From assembly GCA_021805585.1 (NCBI GenBank), contig JAJZEY010000147.1:1-7435 (forward strand): 7,435 nucleotides of DNA. The letters run 5' to 3'. The notes under the pieces are model-generated. The model searched no databases. It was not told the origin of the DNA and worked only from the letters and a program-made list of their open reading frames with translations. Each line of letters begins with the position of its first letter. Position 1 is the first letter of the stretch. Position numbers and translations under genes: made by a program. This stretch comes from Planctomycetota bacterium. GTDB lineage: Bacteria; Planctomycetota; Phycisphaerae; WQYP01. Below are positions 1-5,528 of the stretch, piece after piece.

Positions 1-1358
1 AGGATGTGGTATTTCCACTGCTGAACCTGTTTAGTTCCTGGCTCTATATTTGCGGTGCGTTGCTGGCAATCGCATCCACCATTATGGGCGCGGTGGACAC
101 GGGCTGGACTTTTTACACCCCCTATAGCATTGATACCTCCACCTATGTTGTGCTGATGGTATCGGGCATATTTCTGCTGGGGTTCAGTTCGATATTCACG
201 GGGTTGAATTTCATCGTGACGATTCACAAGCTTCGCCCGTTTGGCATGACCTGGTTCCGCATGCCGCTGTTCCTGTGGGCCACGTATGCCACAGCGGTCA
301 TTCAGGTGGCGGCCACGCCGGTGCTGGGAGTCACGCTGCTGCTGCTGATCGTGGAAAGAGTCATGGGCATCGGCATTTTTAATCCGGCGCTGGGAGGAAA
401 TCCGGTGCTGTTCCAGCACTTTTTCTGGTTCTATTCGCATCCGGCGGTATACATCATGATTTTGCCGGCCATGGGAATTATTTCGGAAATTGTGCCCACC
501 TTCAGCCGCAAGCATATTTTTGGCTATGAATTTATCGCATTCAGTTCACTGGCGATTGCGTTGATCGGGTTTATGGTCTGGGGGCATCATTTGTTTGTAA
601 ATGGCCAATCCGCGGAACTGGATGCGATTTTCAGTTTCCTGACATTCCTGGTTGCGGTTCCGTCGGCGGTGAAGATATGGAACTGGCTGGCGACGATGTA
701 CAAAGGCGCTATTCAGCTTGATACGCCGATGTTGTATGCCCTTTCGTTTATCATCCTGTTTACCATCGGTGGATTCACCGGCGTGGTGCTTGGGGCGCTG
801 GCGGAAGATGTGGTGCTGCACGATACCTATTTCGTGGTGGGCCATTTCCATTACGTGATGTTTGGCGGCACGATTATCGCACTGCTGGGCGGCATTCACT
901 ACTGGTGGCCAAAAATGTTTGGCAAAATGTACAACGAATTCTGGGCAAGAATCGCCTGCGTCATGCTGTTTATCGGTGTCAACCTCACGTTCTTCCCGCA
1001 ATTGATAGTGGGTGCTTATGGCATGCCGCGGCGTTACGCCAGCTACTTGCCGAAATATCAGCCTTATATGATCGCCTCGACGATAGGCGCGTATATTCAA
1101 CTTGTTGCGTTTTTGATTATGGCCGCCTACCTGTTGCATTCCCTGTTCCGCGGCAAGAAGGCCCCGGTCAACCCATGGGGCGGCGGTTCGCTGGAATGGA
1201 CCACATCATCCCCCCCGCCGACCGACAATTTTGATACGATTCCCGTGATCGGGGATCATTACGATCCGTATGACTATTCGCACCTGCAATTCGATCCGGC
1301 GGTTGGCGGTTATGTGCAGACCGAAGAACATGTGGGTCCGCACCATGTGGATCATTAA
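1..1358 (+). CDS. ctaD: Cytochrome c oxidase subunit I, type A2 (5'-truncated)
   Basis: Catalytic membrane subunit of the aa3/caa3 terminal oxidase: reduces O2 at the heme a3-CuB site and pumps protons. The reading frame is already open at base 3 (codon gat), so the GTG at 6 is an internal Val and roughly the first 100-130 residues lie outside the window. Counting that Val as residue 1, the visible ligands are YSHPAVY at 143-149 (CuB His145 and the His-Tyr cross-link Tyr149), HH at 194-195 (CuB), Lys223 in [10 protein letters not shown] (K-channel), and HFHYV from 280 (heme a3 and heme a ligands His280 and His282). The first codon and Asn7 match the D-channel Asp/Asn of the usual PDMAFPRLNN motif. 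The Glu of canonical HPEVY is replaced by Ala and preceded by Tyr-Ser, the hallmark of type A2 enzymes. Many hydrophobic helices are followed by a soluble tail with [10 protein letters not shown], typical of this family. Subunits III and IV follow in the same direction. Identification is very secure. Confidence 0.97.
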   Translation, partial: DVVFPLLNLFSSWLYICGALLAIASTIMGAVDTGWTFYTPYSIDTSTYVVLMVSGIFLLGFSSIFTGLNFIVTIHKLRPFGMTWFRMPLFLWATYATAVIQVAATPVLGVTLLLLIVERVMGIGIFNPALGGNPVLFQHFFWFYSHPAVYIMILPAMGIISEIVPTFSRKHIFGYEFIAFSSLAIALIGFMVWGHHLFVNGQSAELDAIFSFLTFLVAVPSAVKIWNWLATMYKGAIQLDTPMLYALSFIILFTIGGFTGVVLGALAEDVVLHDTYFVVGHFHYVMFGGTIIALLGGIHYWWPKMFGKMYNEFWARIACVMLFIGVNLTFFPQLIVGAYGMPRRYASYLPKYQPYMIASTIGAYIQLVAFLIMAAYLLHSLFRGKKAPVNPWGGGSLEWTTSSPPPTDNFDTIPVIGDHYDPYDYSHLQFDPAVGGYVQTEEHVGPHHVDH

Positions 1359-1406
1359 TTAATCGGCCGCTGATGGATCGGCGGAAAACCGTGGCAGCAA
1401 TAAAAA

Positions 1407-1430
1407 CCGCGCCGGCGTATGGCCGAGCGG
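1407..1430 (+). other. Possible stem-loop between subunit I and III genes
   Basis: The 96-nt gap between the two oxidase genes contains CCGC/GCGG (1407-1410 with 1427-1430) enclosing CGGC/GCCG (1413-1416 with 1422-1425), with a 5-nt loop and a small internal loop. There is no T tract after it, so it is not a terminator. It could affect mRNA processing or relative expression of the two subunits, or be chance in GC-rich DNA. Confidence 0.3.
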
Positions 1431-1441
1431 TAAACAGACCC

Positions 1442-1448
1442 AGGAAAG
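1442..1448 (+). promoter_or_regulatory. Shine-Dalgarno of subunit III gene
   Basis: AGGAAAG lies 6 nt before a GTG at 1455 but 12 nt before the in-frame ATG at 1461. Spacing therefore favours the GTG start. The two starts differ by only two residues. Confidence 0.5.
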
Positions 1449-1454
1449 CAGTGA

Positions 1455-2309
1455 GTGACCATGAGTGAAGCAATCAGTCCGACAACAACGCCCGCGGTGA
1501 ATCAAGCGGTGGTACGGAAACATCTGGCGCATCATTTTGATACACCCCAGCAGCAATTCGATTCCGGCAAGCTCGGCATGTGGCTGTTTTTAACAACAGA
1601 ACTTCTGCTGTTCAGCGGATTGTTCTGCGCCTATGCCGTATACCGGGCTTTGCATCCGGAAATTTTCCAGTTTGCATCGCAATATCTGGACCCGACCAGC
1701 GGGCTGATTAACACGCTGGTCCTGCTGACCAGCGGCTTGACGATGGCGATGGGCGTTCGTTTTGCGCAAACCGGGAAAACCGCTCTTCTGGCGATCTGCC
1801 TGGTGCTGACCATGCTGGGCGGGCTGACATTTATCGCCATTCACGCGGATGAATATTTTGAAAAATACCAGCAGAAGCTCCTGTGGGGAACAAATTACGC
1901 TCCGAAAATTGAAAAGCCGGCACCGACCGCAACGGCCGGCACACCCGGTTCCTACGCCAACCTGCGGCTCCTGGCGGCGCAGGGGTATATCACCGCGCAT
2001 TCAACGATTATGCCCGCGAGTATCGGGCCGGCGGGTGTGGCGGCCAAACATGCAGCAAAACCCACCGTGCCGCTGATTCCTGAACCGCATAATGTGCAGA
2101 TTTTCTTTGGGATATACTTTCTCATGACCGGCCTGCACTCCATTCACGTGATCATCGGTGTGATTCTGATGGGCTGGCTGCTGGTACGCAGTCTTCGGGG
2201 AGATTTTGGTCCCGGTTACTACAACCCGGTTGATTTTGTCGGTATGTATTGGGGCATTGTGGACATGGTTTGGATGTTCCTGTTCCCCCTGCTTTACCTG
2301 ATTCGCTGA
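1455..2309 (+). CDS. ctaE: Cytochrome c oxidase subunit III
   Basis: Integral membrane subunit that stabilises the subunit I proton-pumping core; it has no redox centre. I count five likely membrane helices: about 41-63, 86-103, 108-130, 217-246 and 261-283. Family features seen are KLGMWLFLTTELLLFSG with the conserved Glu, HPE at 68-70, NTLVLLTSG from 86, GLHSIHVIIG from 227, and a C-terminal VDMVWMFLFPLLYL. At 284 aa it is longer than the roughly 190-210 aa of the compact bacterial form. The extra length is a soluble Pro/Ala-rich loop at about 145-210 between helices 3 and 4. The usual YWHxVD signature reads YWGIVD here (Gly267). The start is set at GTG 1455 by Shine-Dalgarno spacing; ATG 1461 (MSEAIS) is the alternative. 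It sits 96 nt after subunit I and 28 nt before subunit IV, consistent with one operon. Confidence 0.95.
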   Translation: MTMSEAISPTTTPAVNQAVVRKHLAHHFDTPQQQFDSGKLGMWLFLTTELLLFSGLFCAYAVYRALHPEIFQFASQYLDPTSGLINTLVLLTSGLTMAMGVRFAQTGKTALLAICLVLTMLGGLTFIAIHADEYFEKYQQKLLWGTNYAPKIEKPAPTATAGTPGSYANLRLLAAQGYITAHSTIMPASIGPAGVAAKHAAKPTVPLIPEPHNVQIFFGIYFLMTGLHSIHVIIGVILMGWLLVRSLRGDFGPGYYNPVDFVGMYWGIVDMVWMFLFPLLYLIR

Positions 2310-2326
2310 TTCAAAATATAAACTAC

Positions 2327-2331
2327 GGGAG
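2327..2331 (+). promoter_or_regulatory. Shine-Dalgarno of subunit IV gene
   Basis: GGGAG sits 6 nt before the ATG at 2338, a standard arrangement that fixes this start. Confidence 0.7.
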
Positions 2332-2337
2332 TTTCCC

Positions 2338-2766
2338 ATGACGCACGACGCACACACTTCCCAGGATCCGCATTCATTGCCGCTGACACCGGCCAAATCG
2401 CACATTGTGCCCCTGCCCATGCTGTTTGCCGTGTGGGTGTTGCTGTGCGGCCTGGCGGTCGCCAGTATGGTGATTGCATCCATAAACATTGGATCACTCA
2501 ACGTGCTGGTGGAAATGGTGATCGCTTCGGTCATGGCCATTGTGGCCGCACTGTATTTCATGCACTTGCGGTATGACAACCCGTTTAATATTGCCGCAAT
2601 GCTGCTGACGGTCATTTTCATTACACTGTTTATCAGCTTTTCACTGACCGACACCACTGACTACCGATCTGAATTAATTCCCGGCTATGCTCCGGCCATG
2701 CAAAAGGCGGCTCCAGCGGCTCCAGCGGCGGCGAAGGCGGTTCTCACCGCACCGGCCGCGAAATAA
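2338..2766 (+). CDS. Cytochrome c oxidase subunit IV, bacterial (COX4_pro-like)
   Basis: A 142-residue small membrane protein. Three hydrophobic helices are visible, at about 28-50, 56-80 and 85-103. The second ends in LYFMHLRYD, which matches the VxxxFMHLxxD signature of prokaryotic oxidase subunit IV. In this family the protein is an accessory subunit thought to help assembly or stability of the CuB centre; that role is known for relatives, not shown here. The N-terminus is short and His/Pro-rich. The C-terminus after about residue 115 is a low-complexity Ala/Pro/Lys tail. It is the last gene of the oxidase operon, 28 nt after subunit III. Names in use include ctaF and coxD; I leave the symbol open. 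Confidence 0.88.
   Translation: MTHDAHTSQDPHSLPLTPAKSHIVPLPMLFAVWVLLCGLAVASMVIASINIGSLNVLVEMVIASVMAIVAALYFMHLRYDNPFNIAAMLLTVIFITLFISFSLTDTTDYRSELIPGYAPAMQKAAPAAPAAAKAVLTAPAAK
2709..2726 (+). repeat. Perfect 9-bp tandem duplication in subunit IV tail
   Basis: GGCTCCAGC occurs twice in direct succession, in frame, within the Ala/Pro-rich tail of subunit IV. It most likely arose by replication slippage; the tail length probably tolerates it. Confidence 0.7.
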
Positions 2767-2996
2767 ATCGTCAACTGGCTTTTTTATGCTAATGGCCCGG
2801 CAAAATGCCCCCGTGACGGGTGATCAGTGTTTTGGCTCCGCGGGCACTCGAGTGGGTAAATATTGGTCAGAGAGATTATTTTTGACCCGTTTCTCCGTCG
2901 GTTTATCGCAGTTGCCCCTCGTTGGATTTCCGTAAACTCCTTGCGTTTTAAACCGAAAAATTCAGAGTTTAAAGGCTCCAAAACACCTGCTGCGAA

Positions 2997-3032
2997 TGGC
3001 CGGTTTTAACCCGCCCACGACTGGCCGTTTTT
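2997..3032 (+). terminator. Weak candidate terminator of the oxidase operon
   Basis: TGGCCGG at 2997-3003 can pair with CTGGCCG at 3021-3027 (7 bp, two of them G-T wobbles) across a 17-nt loop, followed by five T residues at 3028-3032. The long loop and wobbles make it weak, and it lies 230 nt after the last oxidase gene. Confidence 0.3.
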
Positions 3033-3060
3033 GCCCGCCGGCTGACAATGACTAACCCCT

Positions 3061-3089
3061 GAAAAACCAAAACGCCCGGAATACCGGGC
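3061..3089 (-). terminator. Terminator-like hairpin oriented to the - strand
   Basis: GCCCGG (3074-3079), loop AATA, CCGGGC (3084-3089) is a perfect 6-bp GC stem. On the + strand it is followed by GC-rich sequence. Read on the - strand it is followed by GTTTTGGTTTTTC, a T-rich tail, so it would work as an intrinsic terminator for leftward transcription. No - strand gene is visible, so its purpose is unclear. Confidence 0.35.
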
Positions 3090-3189
3090 CGCAGGTCGCC
3101 CATCCCTGTGCCGCCGTTCATATTCCACCAACACCCCCGGCATTTCGTGTCACGCCTCCGCCCCCCGATAAAATAAGCCGAATTTGTGC

Positions 3190-3218
3190 TTGAACAGCCC
3201 AGTGGCGTCTGTTATACT
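3190..3218 (+). promoter_or_regulatory. Sigma70-like promoter for rpsA
   Basis: TTGAAC at 3190-3195 (four of six to the -35 consensus) and TATACT at 3213-3218 (five of six to the -10 consensus) are separated by exactly 17 nt. Predicted transcription start is about 3225, giving a leader of about 208 nt before the rpsA ATG. The best promoter match I found in the window. Confidence 0.65.
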
Positions 3219-3224
3219 TCTGGA

Positions 3225-3432
3225 TTCGCAAATTGGACATGTGCGATGCCCTGTCTTACCACAGGGCTATTGACATACCCATTTGGCGACCCGGCATGCG
3301 TTCGGCCCGGGGGAAATTTTTCGGCGGCGTTGCCGGAAAATTTCAGAGTCCGTCGCGTCTTTTCCGTCCGTCAATCCTCCATCTCTTTCATATGGACATC
3401 ACACGGCATGGAGAAAGGTTTCACACACACTC
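3225..3432 (+). promoter_or_regulatory. Structured 5' leader of rpsA
   Basis: Three stem-loops follow one another. The first is GCCCTGT/ACAGGGC (3248-3254 with 3261-3267, 6-nt loop). The second is CCCGG/CCGGG (3290-3294 with 3307-3311, 12-nt loop). The third is a 13-bp stem at 3313-3344, made of GAAATTTT/AAAATTTC, one G-T wobble and CGGC/GCCG around a 6-nt loop. None has a T tract, so they are not terminators. In E. coli the rpsA leader also folds into consecutive hairpins, lacks a strong Shine-Dalgarno, and is repressed by S1 itself. A similar autogenous control here is inference. Confidence 0.5.
3377..3418 (+). promoter_or_regulatory. Poorly spaced, possibly masked Shine-Dalgarno of rpsA
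   Basis: The only purine-rich candidates before ATG 3433 are GGAG at 3410-3413 (19 nt away) and AAAGG at 3414-3418 (14 nt away), both too distant for a standard site. CTCCAT at 3377-3382 is complementary to ATGGAG at 3408-3413. Its last five bases are also complementary to ATGGA at 3392-3396, so two mutually exclusive pairings exist, one of which would hide GGAG. Confidence 0.35.
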
Positions 3433-5160
3433 ATGGTAAATTTCGCACTACTCAAAGACCTCGGACTCGACGAAACAAATATTGGCCAGCAACTGGAAAC
3501 CAGTTTCACGGACCTGGACGCCTCTAATGTCGATGCACTGCTGGAAGGCAGCAGCAAAAACTTCACCAACGGGGCCATGCTTACCGGCAAAATCGTCAAC
3601 ATCCGCGGCGATGATGTGATTCTTGAAATCGGCCTGAAAAGCGAAGGCGTGCTTTCCCTTTCACGCGAATTTGACGAACCAGGCGAAGTTGAAATCGGCG
3701 ATGAAATTGTCGTCCTGCTGGAACAGATTGAATCGGAATCCGGCCTTGTGCAGATTTCCAAACGCAAAGCCGACCGCATCCGCGGCTGGGAAAATATTGT
3801 CAACACGAAAAAAGAGGGAGACCCCGTCGCCGGAAAAGTCACCCGGAAAATCAAGGGCGGTCTGCTGGTGGACATTGGCGTACCAGTGTTCCTCCCCGCA
3901 TCGCAGGTTGATATCCGGCGTCCCGCCGATATTGGCGAATTCATGGGCCGTGTGATTGAAGCTGAAATTCTTAAAATTGACCTGGAACGGCGTAACATCG
4001 TCATTTCCCGCCGCAAACTGCTGGAACGCCAGCGGACCGAAGCCAAGCAGAAACTGTTTGATGAAATTGTCGTCGGCCAGATTCGCCACGGTACCGTCAA
4101 AAACATCGCTGATTTCGGCGCATTTGTCGATCTTGGCGGCGTGGATGGCCTGCTGCACATCACCGATATGAGCTGGGGCCGCGTCAACCACCCGACGGAC
4201 ATGGTCAAGTTGGACCAGGAAATTGAGGTCATGGTTTTGAACGTGGACCGCGACCGCGAAAAAATTGCCCTGGGTCTGAAACAGAAACATGCTTCGCCTT
4301 GGGAACATGCCGATGAAAAATACCCGGTCGGCACCCGCGTCAAGGGCCAGGTTACCAATATTATGGGGTATGGCGCATTTGTGAAGCTGGAAGAAGGCGT
4401 TGAAGGCCTCGTGCATATTTCCGAAATGAGCTGGACCAAGCGTATCAACCATCCGAGCGAAATGCTTTCCGTTGGCGAAGAAGTGGATGTGGTGGTACTG
4501 GAAGTTAACAAGAACAAGCAGGAAATCAGCCTTGGTCTTAAACAGACCGAAGCCAATCCATGGACTCTGCTTGCGGAGAAATATCCGCCAGGTACCGTCG
4601 TAACGGGCAAAATTCGCAACCTCACCAACTACGGTGCGTTTGTGGAAATTGAAGAAGGCATCGACGGCCTGCTGCATGTAAGCGATATGAGTTGGACCAA
4701 AAAGGTCGCGCACCCCAGCGAAGTCCTTAAGAAGGGTGATGCGGTTCAATGTGTCGTGATCAGCGTGGATCAGGAAAAGAACCGCGTGGCACTGGGTGTT
4801 AAACAGTTGAATGAAGACCCCTGGCTGCATGCGATTCCCAACAACTACCATCCGGGCATGATCGTCAAGGGCAAGGTTACTAAAATCACCAACTTTGGTG
4901 TGTTTGTGGAACTTGAACCCGGCCTGGAAGGTCTGCTGCACATCAGCGAAATTTCCGATACCAAGGTCGAAAATCCGCAGGATGTTGTGAAGCTTGAAGA
5001 TGAACTGGAAGTCAAGATTCTGCGCGTGGATATTGAAGACCGCAAAATCGGACTTTCACTTAAACGCGCCCAATGGGGTGCCGGCGATGAATCCAAACAG
5101 TCCAGCGATGGCGACGGCAGCAAGCCCGCCAAGAAATATCGCGGCGGTCTGGAAGGCTGA
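3433..5160 (+). CDS. rpsA: 30S ribosomal protein S1
   Basis: RNA-binding ribosomal protein that helps the 30S subunit capture and unfold mRNA. The 575-residue product has six S1 (OB-fold) repeats at about 47-111, 130-195, 215-283, 300-370, 387-457 and 474-544, the full complement of E. coli S1 (557 aa). Repeats 3-5 are the most alike and carry the RNA-binding pattern FGAFVxL/YGAFVxL, then GLLHITDMSW or close variants and a following HP. Repeat 6 has HISEISDTKVENP instead. Repeats 1-2 are divergent, as usual for the ribosome-binding half. A short Ser/Gly/Lys tail ends the protein. ATG 3433 (MVNFALL) is chosen because the frame open upstream to 3283 translates to Arg/Ser-rich sequence unlike S1 and overlaps the hairpin leader. 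The gene has its own promoter and terminator, so it looks monocistronic. Confidence 0.97.
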   Translation: MVNFALLKDLGLDETNIGQQLETSFTDLDASNVDALLEGSSKNFTNGAMLTGKIVNIRGDDVILEIGLKSEGVLSLSREFDEPGEVEIGDEIVVLLEQIESESGLVQISKRKADRIRGWENIVNTKKEGDPVAGKVTRKIKGGLLVDIGVPVFLPASQVDIRRPADIGEFMGRVIEAEILKIDLERRNIVISRRKLLERQRTEAKQKLFDEIVVGQIRHGTVKNIADFGAFVDLGGVDGLLHITDMSWGRVNHPTDMVKLDQEIEVMVLNVDRDREKIALGLKQKHASPWEHADEKYPVGTRVKGQVTNIMGYGAFVKLEEGVEGLVHISEMSWTKRINHPSEMLSVGEEVDVVVLEVNKNKQEISLGLKQTEANPWTLLAEKYPPGTVVTGKIRNLTNYGAFVEIEEGIDGLLHVSDMSWTKKVAHPSEVLKKGDAVQCVVISVDQEKNRVALGVKQLNEDPWLHAIPNNYHPGMIVKGKVTKITNFGVFVELEPGLEGLLHISEISDTKVENPQDVVKLEDELEVKILRVDIEDRKIGLSLKRAQWGAGDESKQSSDGDGSKPAKKYRGGLEG

Positions 5161-5195
5161 TTCGCCCCCTCAAATACAGTTTGCGGCACAATGCG

Positions 5196-5227
5196 GGGCC
5201 ACCGGTTTACCGGTGGCCCTTTTTTTT
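5196..5227 (+). terminator. Strong intrinsic terminator of rpsA
   Basis: GGGCCACCGG (5196-5205), loop TTTA, CCGGTGGCCC (5210-5219): a perfect 10-bp GC-rich stem followed by eight T residues (5220-5227). It begins 35 nt after the rpsA stop codon. Confidence 0.95.
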
Positions 5228-5268
5228 CGCCCCCCACTCGGCCCACCCGACCGCCAGAGCCGAATTTC

Positions 5269-5312
5269 AAATGCAAAAAGGCGCGGAAGCGTTTGGGGGC
5301 TCTTGCATTTTT
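5269..5312 (+). other. Second hairpin downstream of rpsA, possible backup terminator
   Basis: AAATGCAA (5269-5276) and TTGCATTT (5303-5310) form an 8-bp AT-rich stem, with two further T residues after it. Inside is a small GCGC-GGAA-GCGT hairpin with a GNRA-type loop. The T run is partly used by the stem, so it is a weak terminator at best. Confidence 0.3.
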
Positions 5313-5349
5313 ATCGCTCCAATAGTAAGTTAATCCCAGGCGCATTGGT

Positions 5350-5398
5350 CCGGCAACCAGGTGTCTGTATCAGACATCGCAACCCCCTTGGTTGTTGG
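5350..5398 (+). repeat. Composite inverted repeat upstream of the GH51 gene
   Basis: The core TGTCTG-TAT-CAGACA (5362-5376) is a perfect 6+3+6 dyad. It is nested in a longer arm pair, 5350-5361 with 5387-5398, that can form 12 base pairs in RNA (nine Watson-Crick, three G-T), leaving a 10-nt bulge at 5377-5386. As DNA the core looks like an operator half-site pair. As RNA the element would lie upstream of the promoter candidate at 5450, so it is transcribed only if a start exists further up. Confidence 0.4.
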
Positions 5399-5412
5399 CG
5401 ATATGGCCGTTT

Positions 5413-5424
5413 CTGAATATTCAG
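5413..5424 (+). repeat. 12-bp perfect palindrome, operator-like
   Basis: CTGAATATTCAG is fully self-complementary and lies about 105 nt before the GH51 start, just upstream of the promoter candidate. A regulator binding site is possible; no known family consensus is recognised. Confidence 0.35.
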
Positions 5425-5426
5425 CG

Positions 5427-5446
5427 GTCCGACAATTGTATTGGAC
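5427..5446 (+). repeat. Quasi-palindrome upstream of the GH51 gene
   Basis: GTCCGA (5427-5432) and TTGGAC (5441-5446) pair over six positions with one G-T wobble, around an 8-nt centre. It begins two bases after the 12-bp palindrome and ends three bases before the candidate -35 box. Confidence 0.3.
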
Positions 5447-5449
5447 AGG

Positions 5450-5478
5450 TTTAGTCGTGCGATCCACTTCTTTATGAT
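5450..5478 (+). promoter_or_regulatory. Candidate promoter of the GH51 gene
   Basis: TATGAT at 5473-5478 matches five of six -10 bases. The element 17 nt upstream, TTTAGT at 5450-5455, matches the -35 consensus only weakly. A weak -35 would suit an activator-dependent promoter, but this is speculative. Confidence 0.3.
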
Positions 5479-5515
5479 AAGAGTGCGATGCCGATAGTTT
5501 ATTGCGGCAAGCTAT

Positions 5516-5521
5516 GGAGAA
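5516..5521 (+). promoter_or_regulatory. Shine-Dalgarno deciding the GH51 start
   Basis: GGAGAA is 7 nt before ATG 5529. An in-frame ATG at 5514 overlaps this site and has no purine tract of its own, so 5529 is preferred. Confidence 0.6.
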
Positions 5522-5528
5522 TTTCTAT

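Larger units (their letters stand above)
2767..3189. other. Non-coding stretch between oxidase operon and rpsA promoter
   Basis: No reading frame here resembles a protein; the frames that run through it are short and compositionally arbitrary. It contains a 10-bp palindrome CACTCGAGTG at 2845-2854, an imperfect terminator-like hairpin at 2997-3032, and a strong hairpin at 3074-3089. I see no tRNA or known RNA family. The end of the oxidase transcript must lie here or read through into rpsA. Confidence 0.6.
5161..5528. other. Non-coding region between rpsA and the GH51 gene
   Basis: No credible gene is present. After the rpsA terminator come, in order, a terminator-like dyad (5269-5312), a composite inverted repeat (5350-5398), a 12-bp palindrome (5413-5424), a quasi-palindrome (5427-5446) and a modest promoter candidate, each listed separately. 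Confidence 0.6.

Noticed and set aside
1418..1440. tRNA-like D-arm string TGGCCGAGCGGTAAA between oxidase genes
   Set aside because: It resembles the D arm of a Leu or Ser tRNA, but no acceptor stem, anticodon stem or T-arm can be built around it.
2845..2854. Palindrome CACTCGAGTG as an operator
   Set aside because: An isolated 10-bp palindrome with no promoter or gene beside it; too little to support a site.
2687..2981. Short reading frames on both strands running past the subunit IV stop
   Set aside because: Arg-rich, arbitrary composition, no ribosome site, and partly overlapping the real subunit IV gene in another frame.
3270..3298. Second rpsA promoter from the perfect TTGACA at 3270-3275
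   Set aside because: No -10-like sequence occurs 16-18 nt downstream (GCATGC region); chance match.
3283..3432. N-terminal extension of S1 by 50 residues from an upstream ATG
   Set aside because: The extra residues are Arg/Ser/His-rich with no S1 similarity, and the stretch overlaps the hairpin leader. MVNFALL at 3433 is the natural N-terminus.
3399..4941. Two long - strand reading frames (over 400 codons) opposite rpsA
   Set aside because: They are shadows of a strongly codon-biased gene. Their products are low-complexity (Ser/Arg/Pro- or Phe/His-rich), with no family resemblance and no promoter or ribosome site.
5346..5362. S-box (SAM-I) riboswitch suggested by CCGGCAACCAG
   Set aside because: The other conserved parts (the AGAGA/GGTGGAGGG kink-turn side upstream and GCTAATTC downstream) are absent, and the downstream gene has no methionine or SAM role.
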